Positions 23,532 to 31,575 of a stretch of DNA of 44,409 bases are shown piece after piece (position 1 is the stretch's first letter; each line of letters opens with the position of its first letter). Source of the stretch: an uncultured Collinsella sp. Its GTDB lineage: Bacteria; Actinomycetota; Coriobacteriia; Coriobacteriales; Coriobacteriaceae. The notes below the pieces were generated by a model. It saw only the letters and a list, made by a program, of their open reading frames with translations, searched no databases and was not told the origin of the DNA. The DNA is taken from assembly GCA_958437935.1 (NCBI GenBank), contig CAUBPS010000019.1, positions 1 through 44,409 on the forward strand. The letters run 5' to 3'. The position numbers were made by a program, and so were the translations under genes.

Positions 23532-23660
23532 GGACCTGGGCGGGCGTATGGGGCAACATCGCCTGCTCGGGCAGTCCTGCTCGCACGGAGAGCACATTAA
23601 GTGCTCTCCGGCTCGTGCGGAACTCGCGATCGATGTTGCCCCATACGCCCGCCCAGGTCC
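23532..23660. repeat. Large nested inverted repeat downstream of pcrA
   Basis: Two 30-bp perfect inverted arms (23532-23561 and 23631-23660) flank a second hairpin whose 10-bp stem is CGGAGAGCAC / GTGCTCTCCG (23586-23595 and 23601-23610, loop ATTAA). It starts 8 bases after the pcrA stop. No T tract follows the inner stem, so simple termination is not obvious. Confidence 0.9.
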
Positions 23661-23741
23661 TTAGATAACGTTGCTTGCGAACGTCGCTCTGCTCGTCCGC
23701 TTTTTTGATCTGGAGAGCCGGGTGGGCTGATATATATGGAT

Positions 23742-23777
23742 AAGGGGCTCCTCCGTTGGTGGACGGGGGAGCCCCTT
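23742..23777 (-). terminator. Terminator-like hairpin after manA
   Basis: AAGGGGCTCC pairs with GGAGCCCCTT across a loop holding CCG/CGG; it lies 26 bases after the manA stop on the minus strand. T tracts are weak on both sides. Confidence 0.55.
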
Positions 23778-23802
23778 GTTGCGTTTTGGTTGTTGCTGCG
23801 AC

Positions 23803-24735
23803 CTAGAGGTGGCTGATGATCAGTTCCATCTTGCCTTCGAGGTCGATGGAGCTGACGGTGTTCGGGGCCAGCAGGTGGCTTCCCTTGTGGACGGGGTCGC
23901 CGCAGACGGTGCCTTCGCCGTCGATGACCGACAGGCACATGAAGGGCCAGCGCTGGTCGAGGATCTTGCTGCCGTCGACACGCACGCGATCGACGGTGTA
24001 GCAGGGGTTAGACTCGAGCTCGGTCACGCCGTCCACCTCGGGCGCGGTCACGGTACCATCGACCGGGGCCTGGACGTCAAAGTCGATGCAGTCGAGGCTC
24101 TGCTTAATGTGCAGCGGGCGCAGTTTGCCGTCGGTGCCCGGGCGATCATAGTCGTACAGACGATACGTCACGTCGCTCGACTGCTGCGTTTCCAAAATGA
24201 GCGTGCCGGCCTTGATGGCGTGAACGGTACCGGAATCAATCTGGAAAAAGTCGCCCTTGTGGATCGGTAGTACGTTGAGCATGTCGTCCCAGCGGCCGTC
24301 CTTGATCATCTGTGCGGCCTCAGTGCGGTCTTTAGCACGCTGGCCGACGATGATCGTGGCGCCGGGCTCGCAATCCAGCACGTACCAGCACTCGGTTTTA
24401 CCCAGGCTGCCGTTCTCGTGCTCGGCGGCGTACTCGTCGTTGGGATGAATCTGGATCGAAAGGTCGTCCTTGGCGTCCAGAATCTTGATGAGCAGCGGGA
24501 ACTCCTTGCCCTCGCAGTTGCCAAAGAGCTCGCGGTGCTCGGCCCACAGCCACGACAGCGTGTGGCCGGCGTACGGTCCCTCCGCAATCTGGCAGTCACC
24601 GTTGGGATGGGCCGAGATGGCCCAGCACTCACCGATGGGACCTTCGGGAATGTCGTAACCAAATACGGTTTCGAGCTGGCGGCCACCCCAGATCTTCTCG
24701 TGGAAGATCGGCGTCAGTTTAATCAAATCGGACAT
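23803..24735 (-). CDS. manA: Mannose-6-phosphate isomerase, class I
   Basis: A 310-residue zinc-dependent isomerase that interconverts mannose 6-phosphate and fructose 6-phosphate. The cupin core has the metal ligands in LSIQIHPNDEYA (Gln/His), GKTECWYVL (Glu) and IDSGTVHAIKAG (His), and opens with IKLTPIFHEKIWGGRQLE. Length fits the short bacterial class I enzymes. The ATG at 24735 is preferred because GGGGG lies 7 bases upstream; the ATG at 24741 is only 1 base from it. A GntR gene lies 74 bases upstream on the same strand, with a CGCGGGCG/CGCCCGCG hairpin between them. Confidence 0.95.
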   Translation of the reverse strand: MSDLIKLTPIFHEKIWGGRQLETVFGYDIPEGPIGECWAISAHPNGDCQIAEGPYAGHTLSWLWAEHRELFGNCEGKEFPLLIKILDAKDDLSIQIHPNDEYAAEHENGSLGKTECWYVLDCEPGATIIVGQRAKDRTEAAQMIKDGRWDDMLNVLPIHKGDFFQIDSGTVHAIKAGTLILETQQSSDVTYRLYDYDRPGTDGKLRPLHIKQSLDCIDFDVQAPVDGTVTAPEVDGVTELESNPCYTVDRVRVDGSKILDQRWPFMCLSVIDGEGTVCGDPVHKGSHLLAPNTVSSIDLEGKMELIISHL

Positions 24736-24809
24736 ATTCATACCCCCATTATGTTGCGCGGGCGTTGCACAAAACAGCTCAAAACGAGCGCCCGCGTGAC
24801 TACAAAAAC

Positions 24810-25529
24810 TTATGCCAACGTTACGTTGTGCAACTCAAAGCGATCGCCAACGTTGCGCGAGATCGAATACTCAAAGGCGGCGCCGCTGTCCAAAAAGCCA
24901 ATCTGGGTGAGCTCGAGCAGGGGAGAGCCAAGTTTGGTGTCCAGACGCTCGGCTTCTTCCTCGGTTGCTGCCACGGCGCGAATGGTACGGTGGAAGCTCG
25001 AAATCTTCAGCCCACATTGCTCGCGGATGAAGCGGTAGACCGATCCGTACAGGTCCTTCTTTTTAAGGCCTGGAATCAGCTCGAGGGGCATGTAGGTGTA
25101 CTCGATAACGATGGGCTTCTCATCGGCCTGACGCACGCGCACGACGTGATAGGCAAAGTCATCCTCGGCAATTCCCAGCTGGGCTGCGATGTCCGCTGGT
25201 GGATTAACGATCGAGAAATCGTAGACCACCGAGGTCACCTTCTCCCCGCGATGCTCATACGAAAAACCCTGGGTACGGTCGTTTTTGCCCTGGAAAAACG
25301 CCTGGCCGGGAAGCCCCGCCGTGTCCTTAACGTAGGTACCCGATCCACGCCGGCTGGTAATAAGACCTTCTTCGGTGATTTGTTCAAGAGCTCGTTTGAC
25401 GGTGATTTTGGAAACGTTATAGAGCTTGCAGAACTCAACCACGGTAGGAAGCTTGTCGCCCGGTTTAAGAGCGCCACCCTCGATAGTGCGACGAATATCT
25501 GCAGCTATCGCTTCGTATTTGGGAATCAT
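24810..25529 (-). CDS. GntR-family (HutC/UTRA) transcriptional regulator
   Basis: A 239-residue regulator. An N-terminal winged helix (residues 1-70; KYEAIAADIRRTIEGGALKP and KLYNVSKITVKRALEQ) joins a UTRA ligand domain, which in this family binds sugar phosphates or related effectors. A perfect AAGGAGG precedes the ATG. The gene sits directly upstream of manA and near a ROK sugar kinase, so it is a candidate regulator of hexose-phosphate or amino-sugar metabolism. The AT-rich upstream region contains a 14-bp palindrome at 25648-25661. Confidence 0.92.
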   Translation of the reverse strand: MIPKYEAIAADIRRTIEGGALKPGDKLPTVVEFCKLYNVSKITVKRALEQITEEGLITSRRGSGTYVKDTAGLPGQAFFQGKNDRTQGFSYEHRGEKVTSVVYDFSIVNPPADIAAQLGIAEDDFAYHVVRVRQADEKPIVIEYTYMPLELIPGLKKKDLYGSVYRFIREQCGLKISSFHRTIRAVAATEEEAERLDTKLGSPLLELTQIGFLDSGAAFEYSISRNVGDRFELHNVTLA

Positions 25530-25647
25530 GGAACCTCCTTTCCAACTTGGTTGAGTATAAAAGAAAGTATAGTTAACACCTAAGCATCCCTATTGTATAT
25601 TTAAAAAGTTCGAGAAAGATATAATTAAAAGTCGCTTTGCATATAAA

Positions 25648-25661
25648 TTAGAGCGCTCTAA
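25648..25661. promoter_or_regulatory. Candidate GntR operator palindrome
   Basis: TTAGAGCGCTCTAA is a perfect 14-bp palindrome in an AT-rich region 119 bases upstream of the GntR gene and 151 upstream of the ROK kinase gene. Operator role is inferred. Confidence 0.4.
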
Positions 25662-25716
25662 ATAGATAAACATCTGAGTAATGTCGCGTTAAGCGGTCAT
25701 TCGCGTTTTCCCAGAT

Positions 25717-25757
25717 AAAACCTGCCAAAACAAACCTGTCCCTTTTTGGTAGGTTTT
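25717..25757. repeat. Palindromic repeat with GGGACAGGTT core
   Basis: AAAACCTGCCAAAA (25717-25730) pairs with TTTTGGTAGGTTTT (25744-25757) with one G-T pair. The loop contains AACCTGTCCC, complementary to the GGGACAGGTT in the repeat at 26767. It ends in a T run and could also terminate transcription. Confidence 0.55.
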
Positions 25758-25811
25758 TGCCTTGGGAGCGGTACCATACAGGCAATGTTTAAACGAGAAA
25801 GGTGGGCTCCC

Positions 25812-26765
25812 ATGGAACCTAAGCAGTATTACATCGGCATCGACGTCGGCGGCACCTCGGTCAAGGAGGGTCTGTTCGATGAGGACGGAAACCTGCTTGC
25901 CAAGGCCAGCGTGCCCACGCCTCCCATCGTTGACGCTGCGGGCTTTGCCGCGGTGACCGAGGCTATCGACCAGGTGGTCGCCAAGGCCCAGATTCCGCGT
26001 GCCTTTGTGTCGGGCATTGGCCTGGCCGTTCCGTGCCCCATCCCGGCATCGGGCGATGCCAAGGTCAAGGCGAACATCGCCATCAACCTGCCCGAGCTCA
26101 AGATCGCCATCCAGGAGCACTGCCCCGACGCGGTCGTTAAGTACGAGAACGACGCCAACGCTGCTGCTATGGGCGAGGCCTGGCTCGGCTCTGCCAAGGG
26201 CGTACAGAACGTGGTGATGGTCACCATTGGTACCGGCGTGGGCGGCGGCGTTATCGTTAACGGCGACGTGGTATCGGGCGTTGTGGGTGCTGGCGGCGAG
26301 ATTGGCCACATGTGCCTGAACCCGGCCGAGGAGCGCACCTGCGGCTGCGGCGGCCATGGCCACCTGGAGCAGTATTCCAGCGCCACCGGCGTGGTGAGCA
26401 ACTACCTTGCCGAGTGCAAGAAGGCGGGCGTCGAGCCCATCGAGCTGACCGGCCCCTCCGATTCCAAGGACGTGTTCCAGGCTTGTCGCGAGGGCGACAA
26501 GCTCGCGCTGGCCGCGGCCGATACCATGGCCGACTATCTCGGCCGCGCACTGGCGCTTATTGCCAACGTGGTTGATCCCGAGATGTTCCTCATCGGCGGC
26601 GGCGCCTCCGCCTCGGCCGATGTCTACCTCGACAAGGTTCGCGAGCACTTTAAGCAGTACGCGCTTTCCGCCTCGCGCGAGACGCCCATTAAGGTCGCTT
26701 CGCTCGGAAACGACGCCGGCATCATCGGTGCCGCCTACGTAGCCCTGCGCGCTGCCGGTAAATAG
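25812..26765 (+). CDS. ROK-family glucokinase
   Basis: A 317-residue sugar kinase. The phosphate-binding loop is YIGIDVGGTSVKEGLFD, the catalytic Asp lies in YENDANAAAMGEAW, and the second phosphate loop is TIGTGVGGGVIVNG. The family zinc motif is present as EIGHM then CGCGGHGHLEQ. The usual CxCGxxGCxE has its last Cys replaced by His. Closest in style to clostridial/actinobacterial glucokinases, which phosphorylate glucose with ATP, but other hexoses are possible. The ATG at 25812 has AAAGGTGGG upstream and follows a TACCAT box. A repeat element follows the stop. Confidence 0.92.
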   Translation: MEPKQYYIGIDVGGTSVKEGLFDEDGNLLAKASVPTPPIVDAAGFAAVTEAIDQVVAKAQIPRAFVSGIGLAVPCPIPASGDAKVKANIAINLPELKIAIQEHCPDAVVKYENDANAAAMGEAWLGSAKGVQNVVMVTIGTGVGGGVIVNGDVVSGVVGAGGEIGHMCLNPAEERTCGCGGHGHLEQYSSATGVVSNYLAECKKAGVEPIELTGPSDSKDVFQACREGDKLALAAADTMADYLGRALALIANVVDPEMFLIGGGASASADVYLDKVREHFKQYALSASRETPIKVASLGNDAGIIGAAYVALRAAGK

Positions 26766-26766
26766 C

Positions 26767-26820
26767 TGGTGCAAGGGGGACAGGTTACATTGCACCAACA
26801 TGGTGCAAAAGGGACAGCCT
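26767..26820. repeat. TGGTGCAA palindromic repeat
   Basis: TGGTGCAA (26767-26774) and TTGCACCA (26790-26797) flank GGGGGACAGGTTACA, and a further TGGTGCAAAAGGGACAG follows. The GGGACAG unit is shared with the repeat at 25717. It occupies the ROK-ppaC gap. Confidence 0.6.
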
Positions 26821-26933
26821 TGGCCCCCGTGCCTGCGCCCCAAAATATGCCGTGGCCCTTCCGTCTGCGAAGGCTCGGCATCGGCGTGCTACCATAGCTA
26901 CGTCCAAGCACACATATCAAGTGGAGGATATCC

Positions 26934-27857
26934 ATGGCAAACGTTCTTGTCTTTGGTCACCAGAACCCCGATAACGACGCCATCATGAGCGCCGTCGTCC
27001 TGTCTCAGCTGCTCAACCAGGTTGAGTATGCCGGCAACACCTACGAGGCCTGCGCCCTTGGTCAGCTTCCGGCCGAGTCCGCCAAGCTGCTCGCCGACGC
27101 CGGCATTGCCGAGCCCCGCGTGATCGAGTCCGTCGAGGCCGGTCAGCTCGTCGTCCTCACCGACCACAACGAGTCTGCCCAGTCCGTCGCCGGTCTTAAG
27201 GACGCCACGGTCTTTGGCGTCGTCGACCACCACCGCATCGGCGACTTCGAGACCGCCGGCCCGCTGCACTACATCTGCCTGCCCTGGGGCTCCAGCTGCA
27301 CCATCGTCACCAAGCTCGCCGGCGTGCTCGGCGTTGAGCTTTCCGACGTTCAGGCCAAGCTGCTGCTCTCGGCCATGATGACCGACACGCTCATGCTCAA
27401 GAGCCCCACTACCACCGATGTCGACCGCGCCGTCGCCGCCAAGCTCGGCGAGCGGGTGGGCGTCGACCCGGTCAAGTTTGGCATGGAGGTCTTCCTCACC
27501 CGTCCGTCCGGCTCCTTCACCGCAGCCGAGATGGTCGGCAACGACATCAAGATGTTCGAGCCTGCCGGCAAGAAGCTGCTCATCGGCCAGTACGAGACTG
27601 TCGACAAGACTCGCGCACTCGGCATGATCGACGAGATTCGCGAGGCCATGCGCGCCTACGCCGCCGAGAAGGGTGCCGACGGCATCGTCCTGTGCATCAC
27701 TGACATCATGGAGGAGGGCTCGCAGGTCCTGCTCGAGGGCGAGACCGAGGCTGCTCAGAAGGGCCTGGGCATTGCCGACGAGCACGACGGCGTCTGGATG
27801 CCGGGCGTCCTCTCCCGTAAGAAGCAGGTCGCTGCCCCCATCATGGCCGCCTGCTAG
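26934..27857 (+). CDS. ppaC: Manganese-dependent inorganic pyrophosphatase
   Basis: A 307-residue family II pyrophosphatase (DHH superfamily) that hydrolyses PPi and drives biosynthetic reactions. Metal and substrate motifs are VLVFGHQNPDNDAI, LTDHNES, VVDHHRIGDF and the C-terminal SRKKQV phosphate-binding box (LSRKKQVAAPIM). Length is normal and there are no CBS domains. A GTGGAGG ribosome site precedes the ATG. Single gene with its own terminator. Confidence 0.97.
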   Translation: MANVLVFGHQNPDNDAIMSAVVLSQLLNQVEYAGNTYEACALGQLPAESAKLLADAGIAEPRVIESVEAGQLVVLTDHNESAQSVAGLKDATVFGVVDHHRIGDFETAGPLHYICLPWGSSCTIVTKLAGVLGVELSDVQAKLLLSAMMTDTLMLKSPTTTDVDRAVAAKLGERVGVDPVKFGMEVFLTRPSGSFTAAEMVGNDIKMFEPAGKKLLIGQYETVDKTRALGMIDEIREAMRAYAAEKGADGIVLCITDIMEEGSQVLLEGETEAAQKGLGIADEHDGVWMPGVLSRKKQVAAPIMAAC

Positions 27858-27876
27858 GTTTAGTTGACCAAACGCC

Positions 27877-27916
27877 ACGACCGGATCGCGGAAGCCCCGC
27901 GCTCCGGTCGTTTTTT
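27877..27916 (+). terminator. Intrinsic terminator of ppaC
   Basis: ACGACCGGA / TCCGGTCGT stem with a GC-rich inner part, followed by TTTTTT. Confidence 0.9.
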
Positions 27917-28060
27917 GTGCACGGCGCCGCGTCGTCTCTTGGATAGGCGCGCCCGTGCCGTTGAGCAAATAATGTTCAACCTGTGGTTCCGCTTTTCGGC
28001 CACGCCTGCGTGCCTGTCGTGCAGGGTAGGCTAGATGCAAGCGTAATACGTTAGAGCGCG

Positions 28061-28110
28061 GCACCGCCACTTGGGCGGGCCGTGCTTTTTTAAGACGGGA
28101 GCTTTCCCGT
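28061..28110 (+). promoter_or_regulatory. nhaA leader with two hairpins (possible attenuator)
   Basis: The first hairpin (28061-28085; GCAC-C-GCC / GGC-C-GTGC) is followed by six T residues, like an intrinsic terminator. The second (ACGGGA at 28095-28100, TCCCGT at 28105-28110) ends one base before the AAAGGAG ribosome site. Both lie within 65 bases of the nhaA ATG, so termination or translation could be controlled here. No known riboswitch class was recognised. Confidence 0.5.
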
Positions 28111-28124
28111 GAAAGGAGCCGCCC

Positions 28125-29483
28125 ATGGCAGCACCCGAGCAGCTGTTTAACGTTCGTGAGCGCAAGCGTTTTGAGCGCCATGACATTTGGGAGCGCATCA
28201 CCGAGAACGGCACGATTTCCGCCGCCGTCATGGTCTTCGCCGCCATCGCCGCCGTCATTTGCGCCAACACCGATGCCTACGAGGCCATCCATCACTTTTT
28301 GGAGACCCCGCTGTATGTGGGTCTGGGCAACCTTACGGCCGGTCTCACCGTTGAGCTTTTCGTCAACGACTTCCTCATGGCGATTTTCTTTTTGCTGGTG
28401 GGCATTGAGCTCAAATATGAAATGACGGTCGGCGAGCTCAAAAACCCGCGCCAGGCTATGCTTCCCATGCTGGCGGCCGTGGGCGGCGTCGTCGTTCCCG
28501 CCTGCATCTATCTGATCTTTAACCATGCCGGCGCGCACAACGGCTGGGCCATTCCCATGGCAACCGATATTGCCTTTGCGCTGGGCGTGCTGTCGCTTTT
28601 GGGCAATCGCGTGCCCAACGGCGTGCGTGTGTTCTTCTCGACGCTCGCCATCGCCGACGACCTCATCTCCATCGCCGCCATCGCCATCTTCTACGGTCAG
28701 AGCCCCAATCCGTTTTGGTTGGGCGCCGCCGCGCTTGTGACGTGCGCGCTCGTGTGGCTCAACAAGACGCAGCACTACCGCCTTGCCCCGTATTCGGTGC
28801 TGGGCCTGCTGCTGTGGTTCTGCATGTTCAAGAGCGGCGTGCACGCTACGCTTGCCGGCGTCATCCTGGCCTTCACCATCCCGGCCAAGTGCGGCGTCAA
28901 GCTCGATAGCCTCACCGATTGGTTGGGCGAGTGCCTGCCGCTGCTCGATGACCGCTACGACGACGAGGCGCACATCCTGGGCCAGCATGACTTTACCGTC
29001 TCGACCACCAAGGTCGAGCGCGTCATGCACCGCGTGACCCCGCCGCTCATCCGCATGGAGCGTCTGATCTCCACACCGGTCAACTTTGTGATCCTGCCGA
29101 TCTTTGCGTTCGTCAACGCACAGGTTCGCCTAGTGGGCGTGGACATGAGCACGCTGCTCACCGACCCGGTGACGCTCGGCGTGTACTTTGGCATGCTGCT
29201 GGGTAAGCCGATCGGTATCTTTGGCATGACGTTCGCCTTGGTCAAGCTCAAGGCCTGCGAGCTGCCGCACAATGTCAACTGGCATATGATTGCCGGCGTG
29301 GGCATTCTGGGCGGTATCGGCTTTACCATGTCGATTCTCATCAGCGGCCTCGCCTTCCCGACGGCCCAGTTTGAGGTTCTGGCTGCCAAGGCCGCTATTC
29401 TCGCCGGCTCTGTCACCGCGGCCGTACTTGGCATGATCTACATGAGTGTGATCTGCAAGCACCCCGCGCCCAAGAACGAGTAG
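28125..29483 (+). CDS. nhaA: Na+/H+ antiporter NhaA
   Basis: A 452-residue antiporter with about 12 predicted transmembrane helices, which exports Na+ in exchange for H+ for pH and salt homeostasis. Family landmarks are FFLLVGIELKYEM, the ion-binding Asp pair region STLAIADDLISIAAIAIFY, and the C-terminal helix GIGFTMSILISGLAF. It is about 60 residues longer than the E. coli protein; the extra length is a soluble loop (DDEAHILGQHDFTVST) before the last set of helices. AAAGGAG precedes the ATG. Single gene with its own leader and terminator. Confidence 0.96.
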   Translation: MAAPEQLFNVRERKRFERHDIWERITENGTISAAVMVFAAIAAVICANTDAYEAIHHFLETPLYVGLGNLTAGLTVELFVNDFLMAIFFLLVGIELKYEMTVGELKNPRQAMLPMLAAVGGVVVPACIYLIFNHAGAHNGWAIPMATDIAFALGVLSLLGNRVPNGVRVFFSTLAIADDLISIAAIAIFYGQSPNPFWLGAAALVTCALVWLNKTQHYRLAPYSVLGLLLWFCMFKSGVHATLAGVILAFTIPAKCGVKLDSLTDWLGECLPLLDDRYDDEAHILGQHDFTVSTTKVERVMHRVTPPLIRMERLISTPVNFVILPIFAFVNAQVRLVGVDMSTLLTDPVTLGVYFGMLLGKPIGIFGMTFALVKLKACELPHNVNWHMIAGVGILGGIGFTMSILISGLAFPTAQFEVLAAKAAILAGSVTAAVLGMIYMSVICKHPAPKNE

Positions 29484-29576
29484 GCGCGTAGAAACAGACG
29501 CCAGAGCCTGCTCGAGCGCGTGTAAAACGCGGTTTTGAGTGGTACTTGCCACCTGCCGGACACCCCAGTGGCCAAA

Positions 29577-29619
29577 AAACGCCGTTTGTGAGTACTGTCA
29601 CAAACGGCGTTTCATTTTA
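29577..29619 (+). terminator. Intrinsic terminator of nhaA
   Basis: A 15-bp perfect stem (29577-29591 and 29598-29612, loop GTACTG) followed by CATTTT. Its AAAAAACG...GAGTACTGT part resembles the 44085 repeat family. Confidence 0.85.
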
Positions 29620-29744
29620 GGCGCGAAAAATAATGTACAAATCTATTCTGTCTGTGCATTAACGATTGCGTGGCTGGACGAAAAATGCCGATGCATCCTT
29701 CCAAAACCGGACACAAAAGGCCAAGACTGGCCTTTTTAATTCAA

Positions 29745-29796
29745 AATCGCTGTTACTAAAAAAGTAACAGTACTCATATTTGCTATTTTTTGACCA
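29745..29796. repeat. Solo copy of the GAGTACTGTTAC repeat
   Basis: The 33 bases at 29764-29796 match the end of the MITE-like element at 44085-44301 closely (GTAACAGTACTCATATTTGC identical, then CTATTTTTTGACCAC versus CGTTTTTTGCACA). A CTGTTAC/GTAACAG hairpin is at its left end. Confidence 0.7.
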
Positions 29797-29815
29797 CAGG
29801 CCCCAATGACTAGGT

Positions 29816-30070
29816 TTATTCCACGGTGCCGTAGATGGCGCCCCAGCCGTGGGCGGCCAAGGCGGAGTTGAGCTGGTCGCAAAGTGACTGGCGGTCGTAA
29901 TAGCCGGGCGGTAGCAGGTTGACGATTTCCATGAGATCGGGCGCCAGGTCCAAGATTTCGGCCTGTACGATCAGATCCAGGCGGTCGATGGCGTGACGGT
30001 CGTAAAATAGTCCGTCGACCAGGCGCTGCAGGTCGCCGAATTCCTCGGCCTGGAATGATCCGTACTCCAT
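29816..30070 (-). CDS. Small conserved-looking protein, unknown function
   Basis: An 84-residue soluble protein opening MEYGSFQAEEFGDLQRLVDG, with a hydrophobic mid region (IVQAEILDLAPDLMEIVNLL) and PPGYYDRQ, ending WGAIYGTVE. There is no membrane segment. A strong AGGAGG ribosome site supports translation. I do not recognise the family; its helix pattern could be a small DNA- or protein-binding fold. It lies between repeat-rich sequence and the aspartate aminotransferase gene. Confidence 0.7.
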   Translation of the reverse strand: MEYGSFQAEEFGDLQRLVDGLFYDRHAIDRLDLIVQAEILDLAPDLMEIVNLLPPGYYDRQSLCDQLNSALAAHGWGAIYGTVE

Positions 30071-30219
30071 AGTGCCTCCTTGGGCGCTTCACGCCGGCAT
30101 GCGCGGCGATTCGTAATTCATTGCGATGGACTTAATCTATCACGGCTTCATAACGTTGCGACGGTGGCGGTCTATACTTAGAAGAATTGCAACGTACCGC
30201 TTCGTGAAAGGTCGCACCC

Positions 30220-31524
30220 ATGCAGACGATCTACCAGAAGATGGAAACCACCGAACTCGATGCCGCCATCGAGGCGCTCAAAGCCGAGGTCGCCGAGGTC
30301 AAGGCCAAGGGCCTGGCGCTCGACATGGCCCGCGGCAAGCCGTCGCCCTCCCAGGTGGACATCTCTCGACCCATGCTCGATATCCTCAATGCCGATGCCG
30401 ATCTGCACGACGGCAACGTCGACTGCTCCAACTACGGCTGCTTTGAGGGCATTCCCTCGGCACGCAAGCTGGCGGGGGAGTTCCTGGGTTGCCCCGCCGA
30501 GCAGACGCTCGTGCTGGGTTCGTCGAGCTTGCTGATCGAGCACGATATCGCCGGTATGTTCTGGCGTTGCGGCTCGTGTGGTAGCGATCCTTGGGAGGCT
30601 TACGAGGCAGCGCACGACGGCAAGAAGGTCAAGTTCCTGTGCCCGGTTCCCGGCTACGATCGCCACTTTGGCATTACCGCCGACTTGGGTATCGAGAACG
30701 TTCCCGTCGCGATGACCGACAACGGCCCCGATATGGACGAGATCGAGCGCCTCGTTGCCGCCGACGATTCCATCAAGGGCATCTGGTGCGTGCCCAAGTA
30801 TTCCAACCCCACGGGTATCACCTTTAGCGAGGACACCGTGCGCCGCCTGGTCGAGATGCACACGGCCGCGCCCGATTTCCGCATCTTCTGGGACAACGCC
30901 TACTGCGTGCACGACCTGTACGACGAGACCGACGAGCTCGCCAACATCTTTGATCTTGCCCGCGCGGCGGGCACCGAGGACCGCGTGGTGGCATTCGCCT
31001 CGACGTCCAAGATCACCTTCCCGGGTGCCGGTATCGGCTTTATCGGTGCGAGCCCCGCGGTTATCGCGGAGTTCTCCAAGCGCCTGAAGGCCGGCCTCAT
31101 CAGTGCCGACAAGCTCAACCAGCTGCGTCACGTGCGCTTCCTTCCCACCATCGAGGCGGTCAAGGAGCACATGAAAAAGCATGCCGAGTTCTTGCGCCCG
31201 CGCTTTGAGGCTGTCGAGCGCAAGCTCACCGAGGGCTTGGGCGACACGGGCTGCGCCACCTGGACGCACCCCCGCGGCGGCTACTTTGTAAGCTTCGATG
31301 GTCCCGAGGGTTCAGCCCAGAAGGTCGCCGCGCTCTGCGCCGACCTGGGCGTCAAGCTCACGCCGGCTGGTGCCACCTGGCCTTATGGCAAGGACCCGCG
31401 CGACACCAACATCCGCATCGCGCCGAGCTATCCCACGGTCGAGGACCTGGAGGCCGCGCTCGATGTGCTGGTGCTGGCCGTCAAGCTTGTCGCTGCCGAG
31501 CTTGCGCGTGCCGAGCGCGCCTAA
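30220..31524 (+). CDS. Aspartate aminotransferase, class Ic (MocR-like fold)
   Basis: A 434-residue PLP enzyme. Features are LDMARGKPSPSQVDISRP, the VPKYSNPTGITF motif, the cofactor Asp strand FRIFWDNAYCVHDLY, and the PLP-lysine segment VVAFASTSKITFPGAGIGFIG, with an Arg near NIRIAPSYP for the substrate carboxylate. This matches the aminotransferase group known as class Ic aspartate aminotransferase (AspT of Corynebacterium), which interconverts aspartate and oxaloacetate. AAAGG precedes the ATG, and a TATACT box lies at 30173-30178. A STAS gene follows 51 bases later. Confidence 0.93.
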   Translation: MQTIYQKMETTELDAAIEALKAEVAEVKAKGLALDMARGKPSPSQVDISRPMLDILNADADLHDGNVDCSNYGCFEGIPSARKLAGEFLGCPAEQTLVLGSSSLLIEHDIAGMFWRCGSCGSDPWEAYEAAHDGKKVKFLCPVPGYDRHFGITADLGIENVPVAMTDNGPDMDEIERLVAADDSIKGIWCVPKYSNPTGITFSEDTVRRLVEMHTAAPDFRIFWDNAYCVHDLYDETDELANIFDLARAAGTEDRVVAFASTSKITFPGAGIGFIGASPAVIAEFSKRLKAGLISADKLNQLRHVRFLPTIEAVKEHMKKHAEFLRPRFEAVERKLTEGLGDTGCATWTHPRGGYFVSFDGPEGSAQKVAALCADLGVKLTPAGATWPYGKDPRDTNIRIAPSYPTVEDLEAALDVLVLAVKLVAAELARAERA

Positions 31525-31575
31525 CGCGCGGCTTCCCGTACTATCCGCACTTTCGATACGTAAAGGAGCGTATAC

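Larger units (their letters stand above)
29484..29815. other. Repeat-rich gap after nhaA
   Basis: About 330 bases holding the nhaA terminator (29577-29619), a repeat related to the MITE-like element (29745-29796) and a fragment CCCCAATGACTAGG (29802-29815) of the TGACTAGTCA repeat family. No gene seen. Confidence 0.6.

Noticed and set aside
26898..29030. 710-residue open frame on the minus strand across ppaC and nhaA
   Set aside because: It lies antisense to two strongly supported genes, lacks a ribosome site and encodes a low-complexity Arg/Gly/His/Asp-rich sequence typical of the opposite frame of GC-rich genes.
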